Source: an uncultured Actinomycetes bacterium
GTDB taxonomy: Bacteria; Actinomycetota; Acidimicrobiia; Acidimicrobiales; RAAP-2
Length of the DNA stretch: 64,000 bases
NCBI GenBank assembly: GCA_903825895.1
Contig: CAIKCI010000008.1
Location: forward strand, 1 to 64,000
Direction of reading: 5' to 3'
Both the position numbers and the translations under genes were made by a program. The notes beneath the pieces are model-generated. The model was not told the DNA's origin and made no database searches. It saw only the letters and a program-made list of their open reading frames with translations. The stretch's first letter is position 1; each line of letters begins with the position of its first letter. Below, in pieces: positions 51,438-59,577 of this stretch.

Positions 51438-53231
51438 ATGGCAGCTTCGACCAAGAACGAGAAGCTTCTCGGTTGGGTCAATGAAGTGGCAGCGCTGACA
51501 ACTCCCGATGAGGTCTATTGGTGCGATGGCTCGGCCGAAGAGTATGACCGCCTCTGTCAACTCTTGGTGGACAACGGAACATTCACCAAACTTGCTGATG
51601 CCAAACGTCCGAACAGCTACTGGGCTCACTCCGACCCAGGCGATGTTGCTCGAGTGGAAGATCGCACCTACATCTGTTCGACTGACGAGGCTGACGCCGG
51701 GCCGACCAACAACTGGCGTGATCCCGCAGAGATGCGTGGCGTCCTCTCCGATCTCTTGGCCGGTTCGATGAAGGGACGAACCATGTACGTCGTCCCCTTC
51801 TCGATGGGTCCCCTGGGCTCAGCCATTGCCCACATCGGGGTGCAACTTACCGACTCGCCTTACGTGGCGGTTTCGATGCGCATCATGACCCGCATGGGCC
51901 AAGGCGCCCTCGAGGTCCTGGGCGACCATGGCGTCTTCGTTCCCTGTATCCACTCTGTAGGTATGCCCCTTGATGAGGGAGTCGTGGATGTCCCCTGGCC
52001 CTGCAACGCAGAGAACAAGTACATCGTGCACTTCCCTGAGACTCGAGAAATCATGAGTTTTGGTTCTGGTTATGGAGGCAATGCCCTGCTGGGAAAGAAA
52101 TGTTTCGCACTGCGCATTGCTTCAGTGATGGCGCGTGATGACGGCTGGCTGGCCGAGCACATGTTGATTTTGAAATTGACCTCACCGCAAGGTGAGACCA
52201 AGTTCGTCGCTGCTGCCTTCCCTTCAGCCTGTGGCAAAACGAACTTGGCCATGTTGATTCCAACCTTGCCGCAGTGGAAGGTCGAAACCGTCGGCGACGA
52301 CATCTGCTGGATGAAGTTCGGCGCCGATGGTCAGCTGTACGCCATTAACCCAGAGGCTGGATTCTTTGGCGTTGCCCCGGGTACGTCAATGCACACCAAC
52401 CCCAACGCCATGTTGACCATCAGCGGCAATTCAATCTTCACCAACACGGCGTTAACCGCAGACGGCGACGTCTGGTGGGAAGGCATGAGTGACGAGACCC
52501 CTGAGGGCTTGACCGACTGGCAGGGCAAGCCCTACGACACGTCGTCGGACAAGCCAGCTGCTCACGCCAACGCCCGCTTTACCGTGCCCGCTTCCCAAGA
52601 TCCTGCGATCGCTCCCGAGTGGCAAGACCCTGCGGGTGTGCCAATCTCGGCCATTCTCTTTGGGGGGCGACGAGCATCGGTCGTTCCCTTGGTGTTCCAA
52701 AGTCGTGACTGGAATCATGGCGTATTCTTGGGGTCCATCATGGCCTCGGAAACCACCGCCGCCGCAGCCGGAGCAGTCGGCAACTTGCGCCGTGATCCCT
52801 TCGCCATGCTCCCCTTCTGTGGGTACAACATGGCTGATTACTTTGCTCACTGGCTCGCCATTGGCGCGAGCTCCAGCGAAGAGAAACTGCCGAAGATCTT
52901 TTATGTGAACTGGTTCCGACGTGGCGATGACGGCCGTTGGTTGTGGCCAGGATTTGGCGAAAACAGCCGGGTTCTCGAATGGGTCTTTGAGCGCGTTGCC
53001 GGGCGAGGCGACGCCGTCGACACGCCGATTGGCTTCGTCCCAACCCTTGACGCCATCAACCTCGATGGCCTTGACGTCGATCAAACTGATCTTGAAGAGC
53101 TCCTAGCGGTCAACGTTGATGAGTGGCGCGCCGAGGTTCCTCTGATTCGAGAGCACTTCGCCACCTTTGGCGACCGCCTCCCGTCTCAGCTCACCGAGGC
53201 CGTCAACGACCTCGAACAACAACTGAGGTAG
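51438..53231 (+). CDS. pckG: GTP-dependent phosphoenolpyruvate carboxykinase
   Basis: Converts oxaloacetate to PEP for gluconeogenesis. The 597-residue protein is of the GTP class. It has the active-site loop [13 protein letters not shown] (hyper-reactive cysteine and P-loop), [10 protein letters not shown], and [23 protein letters not shown]. The guanine-side [25 protein letters not shown] is also present. GAGGAGG precedes the ATG. It likely has its own promoter (TAGCAT at 51387-51392). Three bases of the MFS gene spacer separate it from the convergent neighbour's region. Confidence 0.97.
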   Translation: MAASTKNEKLLGWVNEVAALTTPDEVYWCDGSAEEYDRLCQLLVDNGTFTKLADAKRPNSYWAHSDPGDVARVEDRTYICSTDEADAGPTNNWRDPAEMRGVLSDLLAGSMKGRTMYVVPFSMGPLGSAIAHIGVQLTDSPYVAVSMRIMTRMGQGALEVLGDHGVFVPCIHSVGMPLDEGVVDVPWPCNAENKYIVHFPETREIMSFGSGYGGNALLGKKCFALRIASVMARDDGWLAEHMLILKLTSPQGETKFVAAAFPSACGKTNLAMLIPTLPQWKVETVGDDICWMKFGADGQLYAINPEAGFFGVAPGTSMHTNPNAMLTISGNSIFTNTALTADGDVWWEGMSDETPEGLTDWQGKPYDTSSDKPAAHANARFTVPASQDPAIAPEWQDPAGVPISAILFGGRRASVVPLVFQSRDWNHGVFLGSIMASETTAAAAGAVGNLRRDPFAMLPFCGYNMADYFAHWLAIGASSSEEKLPKIFYVNWFRRGDDGRWLWPGFGENSRVLEWVFERVAGRGDAVDTPIGFVPTLDAINLDGLDVDQTDLEELLAVNVDEWRAEVPLIREHFATFGDRLPSQLTEAVNDLEQQLR

Positions 53232-53243
53232 CCGACGCGTTCG

Positions 53244-54701
53244 CTAGTGGCGGCGGGCAGCGTTCCGAGGTTTGCGGATCTTCGACATCCGTCCAACGAT
53301 ATAAAACAGCATTCCCCCGCCGGCGATAACGGCGATGAAGATGTCGCCGCCGAGGAACGGCAACGCAATGGCCACCGGGATGAGTGCACCGATCACCCAC
53401 ACCAACTGTTGACGGGTAGCAAAACGGGCAAAGGCTCGACCTTGTGCAGCGACGGGAATATAGCGCTGGGCCATGGCATCGAACGAGGGTTGGCCGATCG
53501 CCCCGGCAATCCCCACCACGAACGTCAACGCTATCTGGACAAGCAATCCTCCGACATAGGCCGCGGCAATTGCCGCGAGGCAGACCAAGAGCATCGCCAC
53601 CATCAACATCTGGGGTTCTCGCATAAAGCGACGAAGCCTCGGCACGATCGAGAGACCCACAAGTGCGCCGATCCCGCTGGCCGTCAAGGCAAAGCCGTAC
53701 CACCACAGCCCAGCGTGACTGCGCCGCAGCCCGAAGGCCAAAAGGAAGACCAAGAAACCAGCAACCCCCCGCAACAGCGAGTTCGCCGTCAGCCCCAGCA
53801 GTACTTCGGGGTGGGTCACGGGTTTCAGCGCCACGAGGTCGGGATCACCGCCCCCCTCCCAGCTATTCGTTTGGTCAGAGGCCGTGCCATCGCCGTAGGC
53901 CGCTGGGTCGTAGCTTGGGGCTTCGTATCCCTCAATGACGTAGCCGTCGTCATCGATGTACTCGTCGTGCATCGCCCCATCTGAGCGGCCACGAGGAAGG
54001 CGCAGGCGAAACCCTGCAACGGCCCCGCAAAGAAAGACCAGCGCACAAAAGATCAAGACCCCGGCTGAGCCTGTGAGTTTGAGCAGCACGACGCCCGGGA
54101 TTGAAAAAACAAAGCCGGCCAGCGTCCCAAGCAAGGTCAGTTGTGCATTCCAGCCGGCCAGCCCATGTTGTGGTGCTCCCGATTCAGAGGGTTCTGTCAG
54201 ATACTCGTCAGCGGCGATGTGGGCGGAGCGATCCGCACTGTGTTCTTCTTCGGCCGTAGCGATCTCGGGAACTAACGCACCACGGGTTACGAGATACATC
54301 TTGGACAGCACGAGGACCAGGAAGGCCTCAGGGAAGAGGGCGAGTGAGTGAATGTCACGCGCCATAAACGGGCAGATCGCCGCTCTCCCAAGTGCGGAAA
54401 CCACCACCATGAAGCGTCGGGCATTGCGGGATCGGTCGATTGCTGGTCCGAGAAGAGGAGAAACAATGGCAAAGGGAGCAATCGTTAACAGCAGATAGAG
54501 CAAGACCTTTGATTTGGCTTCTGTGGGGGAAATTGAGAAAAAAAGTGACCCAGCGAGCGAAATGGTGACCAGTGTGTCGCCCGCGATCATCAGCACCTGG
54601 ACCAGTGCCAGCCTTCCAAAGGGCGTCGATTGATCAAAAAGATCTCTCAGCGCTTCTCCCGCCAATGCCCGAAGTCGAACTATGCGAGCTCGGACTGCCA
54701 T
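53244..54701 (-). CDS. MFS-type transporter
   Basis: A 485-residue polytopic protein with about 12 hydrophobic segments. A long acidic cytoplasmic loop (residues 235-285, YIDDDGYVIEGYEAPSYDPAAYGDG region) lies between the two halves. The N-half has the MFS loop AIDRSRNARRF. It resembles bacterial MFS exporters of the enterobactin/macrolide-efflux kind in layout, but I cannot name a substrate. TAGAGT 6 nt before the ATG suggests leaderless expression. The start is divergent from the DUF1295 gene. Confidence 0.82.
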   Translation of the reverse strand: MAVRARIVRLRALAGEALRDLFDQSTPFGRLALVQVLMIAGDTLVTISLAGSLFFSISPTEAKSKVLLYLLLTIAPFAIVSPLLGPAIDRSRNARRFMVVVSALGRAAICPFMARDIHSLALFPEAFLVLVLSKMYLVTRGALVPEIATAEEEHSADRSAHIAADEYLTEPSESGAPQHGLAGWNAQLTLLGTLAGFVFSIPGVVLLKLTGSAGVLIFCALVFLCGAVAGFRLRLPRGRSDGAMHDEYIDDDGYVIEGYEAPSYDPAAYGDGTASDQTNSWEGGGDPDLVALKPVTHPEVLLGLTANSLLRGVAGFLVFLLAFGLRRSHAGLWWYGFALTASGIGALVGLSIVPRLRRFMREPQMLMVAMLLVCLAAIAAAYVGGLLVQIALTFVVGIAGAIGQPSFDAMAQRYIPVAAQGRAFARFATRQQLVWVIGALIPVAIALPFLGGDIFIAVIAGGGMLFYIVGRMSKIRKPRNAARRH

Positions 54702-54775
54702 GACTCCACTCTACGCAAGGGCTTCTCGGCGATGTGGCTTCTTTGACAACAGTTTTCTTCACTAGCCTTGACCGC

Positions 54776-55582
54776 ATGCTGGCATCAACGATCACTACGG
54801 GCTGGGGCGCTGCCGTCGGCTGGAGTGCCGTCGTCGTCGTAATCGTTATCGCCCTCGCTTTTTTGGTCGGACGAATCGCAAAGCGCTACCGCGACATTGA
54901 CGTCTTCTGGTCACTCGGCTTCGTGGCGGTGGCAGTCACGGGCTTTTACCTTTCGGGGCGCTGCAGCGGCACGAGCGCGGCTCAACGGACAATCCTGCTC
55001 GTGATCGTTTGCCTCTGGGGCCTTCGCTTGGCTGGTCATTTGGCCTGGCGCAGTCGAGGAGAAGGCGAAGATCCTCGCTACAGCGCACTCGTTGAGAACG
55101 CTGCTCACCCGCTTCTGCGCTCTCTCTTGGTGATTTATCTCCTGCAGGCGGTGATGATGTTCTTGGTTTCGATCACCATCACGATCGGTATGTACGCCCA
55201 CGGTCCACTTCTAATTCTCGAGATTCTTGGCGTCGCCGTCTGGCTCGGGGGGTTTGTGTTTGAAACGGTGGGTGACTCTCAACTCGCGGCCTTCGTGCGT
55301 GATCCCTCATCAAAAGGTCATGTGCTTGACCGGGGTTTATGGTCCTGGACTCGTCATCCGAACTACTTCGGCGATGCGCTCGTCTGGTGGGGAATTTTTC
55401 TGGTGAGTGCAAGTTCATTGTGGGGTGCGTTGAGTATCTTTTCCCCCGTCATCATGATGATTCTCTTGACCAGAGTCTCGGGAAAGCCCCTTCTTGAGCG
55501 ACGCATGGCGTCGACCAGGCTGGGCTACGACGAGTACTGCGCACGCACCTCGCCATTCTTGCCTCGTCCACCGAAACGCTGA
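54776..55582 (+). CDS. DUF1295 / steroid 5-alpha-reductase-like membrane protein
   Basis: A 268-residue membrane protein with about six helices and the C-terminal motif [22 protein letters not shown]. That motif is the DUF1295 and isoprenylcysteine/steroid-reductase hallmark and binds NADPH or SAM-like cofactors. Earlier [10 protein letters not shown] and [13 protein letters not shown] are typical of the family. The ATG at 54776 is chosen over GTG at 54734 because TAGCCT lies 7 nt upstream. The stop abuts that of the NADH dehydrogenase gene exactly. Confidence 0.87.
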   Translation: MLASTITTGWGAAVGWSAVVVVIVIALAFLVGRIAKRYRDIDVFWSLGFVAVAVTGFYLSGRCSGTSAAQRTILLVIVCLWGLRLAGHLAWRSRGEGEDPRYSALVENAAHPLLRSLLVIYLLQAVMMFLVSITITIGMYAHGPLLILEILGVAVWLGGFVFETVGDSQLAAFVRDPSSKGHVLDRGLWSWTRHPNYFGDALVWWGIFLVSASSLWGALSIFSPVIMMILLTRVSGKPLLERRMASTRLGYDEYCARTSPFLPRPPKR

Positions 55583-56884
55583 TTACTCAGCGGTTTCAAC
55601 GTCGGCCATGATGAGCCGCGGGCCTGAGGGCCAATCGAGGTAGCGCCAGCACCAATTCGTGAGGACCCTGAATCGATTGCGGTAGCCCACCAAGTAGAAA
55701 AGGTGGAGCGCCAACCATGCAATCCACCCCGTCGTACCCTTGATGACCGGGCCATGGTTGAGCTTGGCAACAGCCGCTCGGCGGCCGATAGTGGCCATAA
55801 TGCCTTTATCTCGATAGCGAAAGGGCACGGTGGCTCGATCATTCAGCACGGCCAGTATCTGTTTGGCGCAGTGTTTGCCTGACTGCATTGCCACTTGCGC
55901 GAGTTGCGCACAGACATCGTCACCGACACCCGATAACACCGCAGCAGCGTCCCCGACGGCCCAGACATCAGGATGCTGGAGGACCGAGAGATCGGGTTCG
56001 ACCCGCACCCGACCCTGGGGTCCTGGTTGATGGGGCAAGGCTTCTGCAGCCAGCGTTCCTCGAGCGCTCACGCCCGCAGCCCAAATGACCCCCGCTGCTT
56101 CAATGGATGTTCCGTCGCTCAAGTCCACGCCGTCGGGTGTGACCTTGACCACGTTTGCTCCAAGGCGCAGAGTGATGCCTCGTTTTTCAAGAACTTTTGC
56201 GGCATAGGTACTCGCCGACTCTGGGAAGACGGGAAGGAGCCGTGTGCCTTGGTCGACAAGAACCACATGTGATTCATCAAGGTCGATATTGAGATTATCT
56301 CGCCGCACGCAAATCTCCAACAGTTCTTGGAGAGCTCCCGACATTTCAACACCGGTCGGCCCGCCTCCCACCACGACGAACGTGACGCCTGGTCCATAGT
56401 CGCCTGGAGAAGCCTCTCGCTCCTCCAAGGTCCTTAAGAGATGATTCCGAAGGGCTCGCGCATCGGCCAGTGTGTAGAGCGGCAACGAAAGCTCCGATGC
56501 TCCTGGGACGCCGAAGAATTCTGCGGACGCCCCCGATGCCAACACGAGATGGTCGTAGGCCAAGTGCGGTCCACTGGCCAAGAGCACTTCTTTGTGTTCA
56601 AGGTCAATTGAGGTCACTTTGCCATGGCGAAACGAGATGTTGGTTGATTTTCGAAAAATCGTCCGAATTGGGTAGGCAACGTCAGCGGGTTCCAGGCCAG
56701 CCGTTGCTACTTGATAGAGCAAGGGCAAAAAGGTATGAAAGTTGTGCTGGTCGACAATCATGACCTCGACGTCTTTTTTGTTGCTCAATACCCGGGCAAC
56801 TGAGAGACCTGCGAACCCCCCGCCAACGACCACGACTCGCGTACGTGGCGTTCCTTCTTGGTGTTGGAGTTCAGAGGATGCCAT
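55583..56884 (-). CDS. ndh: Type II NADH:quinone oxidoreductase
   Basis: Passes electrons from NADH to quinone without pumping protons. The 433-residue flavoprotein has the FAD motif VVVVGGGFAGLSVARVLS, PLLYQVATAGLEPADVAYPIR, the NADH motif FVVVGGGPTGVEMSGAL, and WAVGDAAAV. The C-terminal part with TTGWIAWLALHLFYLVGYRNR is the amphipathic membrane-anchoring helix. The ATG at 56884 has TAGCCT 6 nt upstream; GTG one codon earlier is the alternative. Confidence 0.94.
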   Translation of the reverse strand: MASSELQHQEGTPRTRVVVVGGGFAGLSVARVLSNKKDVEVMIVDQHNFHTFLPLLYQVATAGLEPADVAYPIRTIFRKSTNISFRHGKVTSIDLEHKEVLLASGPHLAYDHLVLASGASAEFFGVPGASELSLPLYTLADARALRNHLLRTLEEREASPGDYGPGVTFVVVGGGPTGVEMSGALQELLEICVRRDNLNIDLDESHVVLVDQGTRLLPVFPESASTYAAKVLEKRGITLRLGANVVKVTPDGVDLSDGTSIEAAGVIWAAGVSARGTLAAEALPHQPGPQGRVRVEPDLSVLQHPDVWAVGDAAAVLSGVGDDVCAQLAQVAMQSGKHCAKQILAVLNDRATVPFRYRDKGIMATIGRRAAVAKLNHGPVIKGTTGWIAWLALHLFYLVGYRNRFRVLTNWCWRYLDWPSGPRLIMADVETAE

Positions 56885-56916
56885 CACTTCAGGCTAATCC
56901 CCAAGGGCCCAGCGCA

Positions 56917-57384
56917 TTACGGGGCACCGTTCTCCTTCGACAGCGCCTCAAGCGATGCCAGGATCCGTTCAATCTCTTTGTCTTGGGCCTCGAGGTGCGC
57001 TTGAATTTGTAGCGCCTCGTGAAGAATTGCATCGGCGTCTTTGTACGTGGCTTCACTTCGAGCATCGGCTGCTTTCGACATGAGATTCTGTCCGACGATG
57101 ATGATCGGCAACAACACCAGTTGCAGGAAGCTCGACGAAATCCACACCACTATCTCGAACAGCGACCCTGACGACAAGGTAGAGGGTAGCGAAAGCAGCG
57201 CTATGACGGCGAAGGCATACGCGCACCACATCGTCCCGACAATGACCGTGATGCGAAGGCCGACCTTTGCGTTGAGTTTCTGAAAAAACCCGTCGGTCTT
57301 GACCTGGTCGTGCACCTTCGGCGGAGGCATTGTTTTACGCTCTTCTATGCGTGGATGAGGATCTCGATGGAAGTCAATGGCCAT
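56917..57384 (-). CDS. DUF1003-like small membrane protein
   Basis: A 155-residue protein with two transmembrane helices (ITVIVGTMWCAYAFAVIALLSL and FEIVVWISSSFLQLVLLPIIIVGQNL). A soluble C-terminal helix of coiled-coil character follows (ADAILHEALQIQAHLEAQDKEIERILASLEAL). The GxMW and LPIIIVGQN segments are those of DUF1003-type proteins of unknown function. Both 57384 (CACAAT 6 nt upstream) and 57330 (GAAGAG upstream) are possible starts. Confidence 0.75.
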   Translation of the reverse strand: MAIDFHRDPHPRIEERKTMPPPKVHDQVKTDGFFQKLNAKVGLRITVIVGTMWCAYAFAVIALLSLPSTLSSGSLFEIVVWISSSFLQLVLLPIIIVGQNLMSKAADARSEATYKDADAILHEALQIQAHLEAQDKEIERILASLEALSKENGAP

Positions 57385-57577
57385 ATTTCAATTGTGACGA
57401 CCTCACCTCTGGAAACAGGTGATGGGCCCTCCTCGTGCCTAGAGTTCATGGTTTCGAGTGTTCAAAGAACCCACATGGCGGTTCATCACGACATTCGACG
57501 CCGCCGTTTGAGCCGAGTACCGTCTCTTTTGGGGTTGGCTGTAGAGGGAAGCTCTGCGCAAAGTCGAGGGGGGAAAT

Positions 57578-59047
57578 ATGCGTTCACGTCCAGAGGGACT
57601 CATCCAGGGAATTGCCGAAAAAGGTTTTCTTGTCGGGGCTGATCGACAGACCACGTCATCAGGCGGCACCTACGCCCACCATGATCCAGCAACAGGCGAG
57701 CACCAAGCCGATGTCCTTCTTGGAGGAGCGGATGACATCGCCGAAGCAGTGGCCTGCGCCAAGCAAGCCGGCGACGTATGGGCGAACACCTCGGTTGACC
57801 AACGAGCAAAAATCCTCTTCCGCCTAGCGGACCTGCTTGAAGCGCACAGCGACGAAGCAGCGACCATCGGAGCACTGGAGAATGGCAGCCCCGTAAGCGT
57901 CGCTCAGTCCGGTCCCTATACGGCAGCATGGGTTCGCTACTACGCCGGGTGGTGCGACAAGATCGAAGGATCCGTCATCCCGACCTATACGAATGTCGGT
58001 CTCGACTACGTACGCCTTGAGCCCTACGGCGTCATCGGTGCGTTGGTCCCGTGGAACGGGCCCATGATGGGTATGGGCCAAAAGGTCGCTCCTGCGCTGG
58101 CGGCGGGCAACACCGTGGTCGTCAAGCCACCCGAGATCGCGCCGTTCGGTGCCTATCGCTTCGCCGAGCTTGCTCTCGAAGCAGGCCTGCCTCCTGGTGT
58201 GTTGAACGTCGTGGCTGGAGGCGCCGAAGCGGGTGAAGCACTCGTACGCCACCCTGATGTTGCCAAAGTGAGTTTCACGGGTGGCCGAGACACAGCTCGA
58301 AAAGTGATCGAGGCCTCAGCTGAGACGATCACTCCCCTCACCTTGGAGCTAGGGGGCAAGTCGGCAAATATTCTCTTCGCTGATGCCGATCTTGATCGCT
58401 TCGTTCCTCACTCAGCCTTCATGGGGGCTCTCTTGCTCTCAGGCCAAGGCTGCGCCTTGCCGACCAGAATCTACGCCCATAACGACATCTACGACCACGT
58501 CATCGATCGCCTCATCGCCACCTTAGAAAACACTCCCGTTGGAGACCCTTTAGATCCGGCGACCATGACCGGTCCCGTCGTGACGAAACAAGCTCAAGAG
58601 CGCATCCTTGGCGTCATCGCACGGGCTCAACGCGAAGGAAGCGGTGAGCTCCTCACGGGAGGTCATGCCCTCGATGGCGATCTCTCTGGGGGCTACTTCA
58701 TCGCTCCCACGCTCTTTGGCGACGTCAGCCACGACAGCGATCTTGCTCGCCAGGAGATCTTCGGGCCGGTCCTCTCGGTCATTCGATTCAGCGACGAAGA
58801 AGAAGTAATCGCCAATGCCAACGATTCAGAGTTTGGCCTTGGCGCATTCGTTTATACCGAAGATCTCGCAAGGGCCAACCGGGTCGCCAAGGCCATGAAA
58901 GCGGGATTCGTGGTTGCGAACACTGAGATCAATATGGGGCCAAACTCACCCTTCGGCGGGTTCAAGCAGAGTGGCTTCGGCCGAGAAGGTGGCCGAGCCG
59001 GTCTCGACGAGTACTTGCTTCCGAAAAATATTTACCTCGGAATCTAG
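57578..59047 (+). CDS. Aldehyde dehydrogenase (NAD(P)+)
   Basis: A 489-residue ALDH that oxidises an aldehyde to the acid. It has LVPWNGPMMGMGQKVAPALAAGNTVVVKPPE, FTGGRDTARKV, and the catalytic glutamate in LELGGKSANI. The nucleophile cysteine is in SGQGCALPTRIYA, and the C-terminal NSPFGGFKQSGFGREGG is normal. The CAL after the cysteine differs from the more common CTA. GGGGGGAAAT precedes the ATG. The 193-nt upstream region has a TCACCT/AGGTGA hairpin at 57403-57422. It is the last clearly GC-rich gene before the AT-richer region. Confidence 0.94.
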   Translation: MRSRPEGLIQGIAEKGFLVGADRQTTSSGGTYAHHDPATGEHQADVLLGGADDIAEAVACAKQAGDVWANTSVDQRAKILFRLADLLEAHSDEAATIGALENGSPVSVAQSGPYTAAWVRYYAGWCDKIEGSVIPTYTNVGLDYVRLEPYGVIGALVPWNGPMMGMGQKVAPALAAGNTVVVKPPEIAPFGAYRFAELALEAGLPPGVLNVVAGGAEAGEALVRHPDVAKVSFTGGRDTARKVIEASAETITPLTLELGGKSANILFADADLDRFVPHSAFMGALLLSGQGCALPTRIYAHNDIYDHVIDRLIATLENTPVGDPLDPATMTGPVVTKQAQERILGVIARAQREGSGELLTGGHALDGDLSGGYFIAPTLFGDVSHDSDLARQEIFGPVLSVIRFSDEEEVIANANDSEFGLGAFVYTEDLARANRVAKAMKAGFVVANTEINMGPNSPFGGFKQSGFGREGGRAGLDEYLLPKNIYLGI

Positions 59048-59073
59048 ATACCCGAATCTGTGCTCTTTTGAAA

Positions 59074-59307
59074 CTACTCGTCGTTCTGACTACTGACGAT
59101 GTTTGACTTAAAGATCAAAAGACAGCCATAGACAATGGTGTAAAAAATAACGACCAGTGCGATCAGCGAAATTTGCGAATACAGCACGATGGCAAAAAGA
59201 ATCAGGACCACATAGATCGCAGTAGCGAATTTCGCTTGCCAAGTGAGGAAGGCGATTCCTCCACCTTCCTTTTTGGCAAACCAAAGTTCTTTTTCTTGTT
59301 CGGCCAT
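59074..59307 (-). CDS. Small two-span membrane protein
   Basis: A 77-residue protein with a charged N-terminus (MAEQEKELWFAKKEGGGIAF) and two close transmembrane helices (FATAIYVVLILFAIVLYSQ and LIALVVIFYTIVYGCLLIF). The ATG at 59307 has AAGGGGAG immediately upstream; the longer open frame reads into the adjacent tRNA and is rejected. No family is recognised. The DNA here is AT-richer than in the neighbouring dehydrogenase gene. Confidence 0.7.
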   Translation of the reverse strand: MAEQEKELWFAKKEGGGIAFLTWQAKFATAIYVVLILFAIVLYSQISLIALVVIFYTIVYGCLLIFKSNIVSSQNDE

Positions 59308-59327
59308 CTCTCCCCTTCGTTGTTGCG

Positions 59328-59401
<74 letters not shown>

Positions 59402-59577
59402 GATGAATTCCAAGGGTAGTCGTTGCTCATGATTCTCTTGTGGTCTCCACGAAACGTCACCGTCGCCATTCTCTGGCGGCTGCGGTAGACCCTTCGACGC
59501 CTTCTTTGTGCTCCAAGAATTTCCAGCCCTTATTTCTTCACCAATAAAAAAATTTCCTGCTTGCCCTCTGAGAAACC

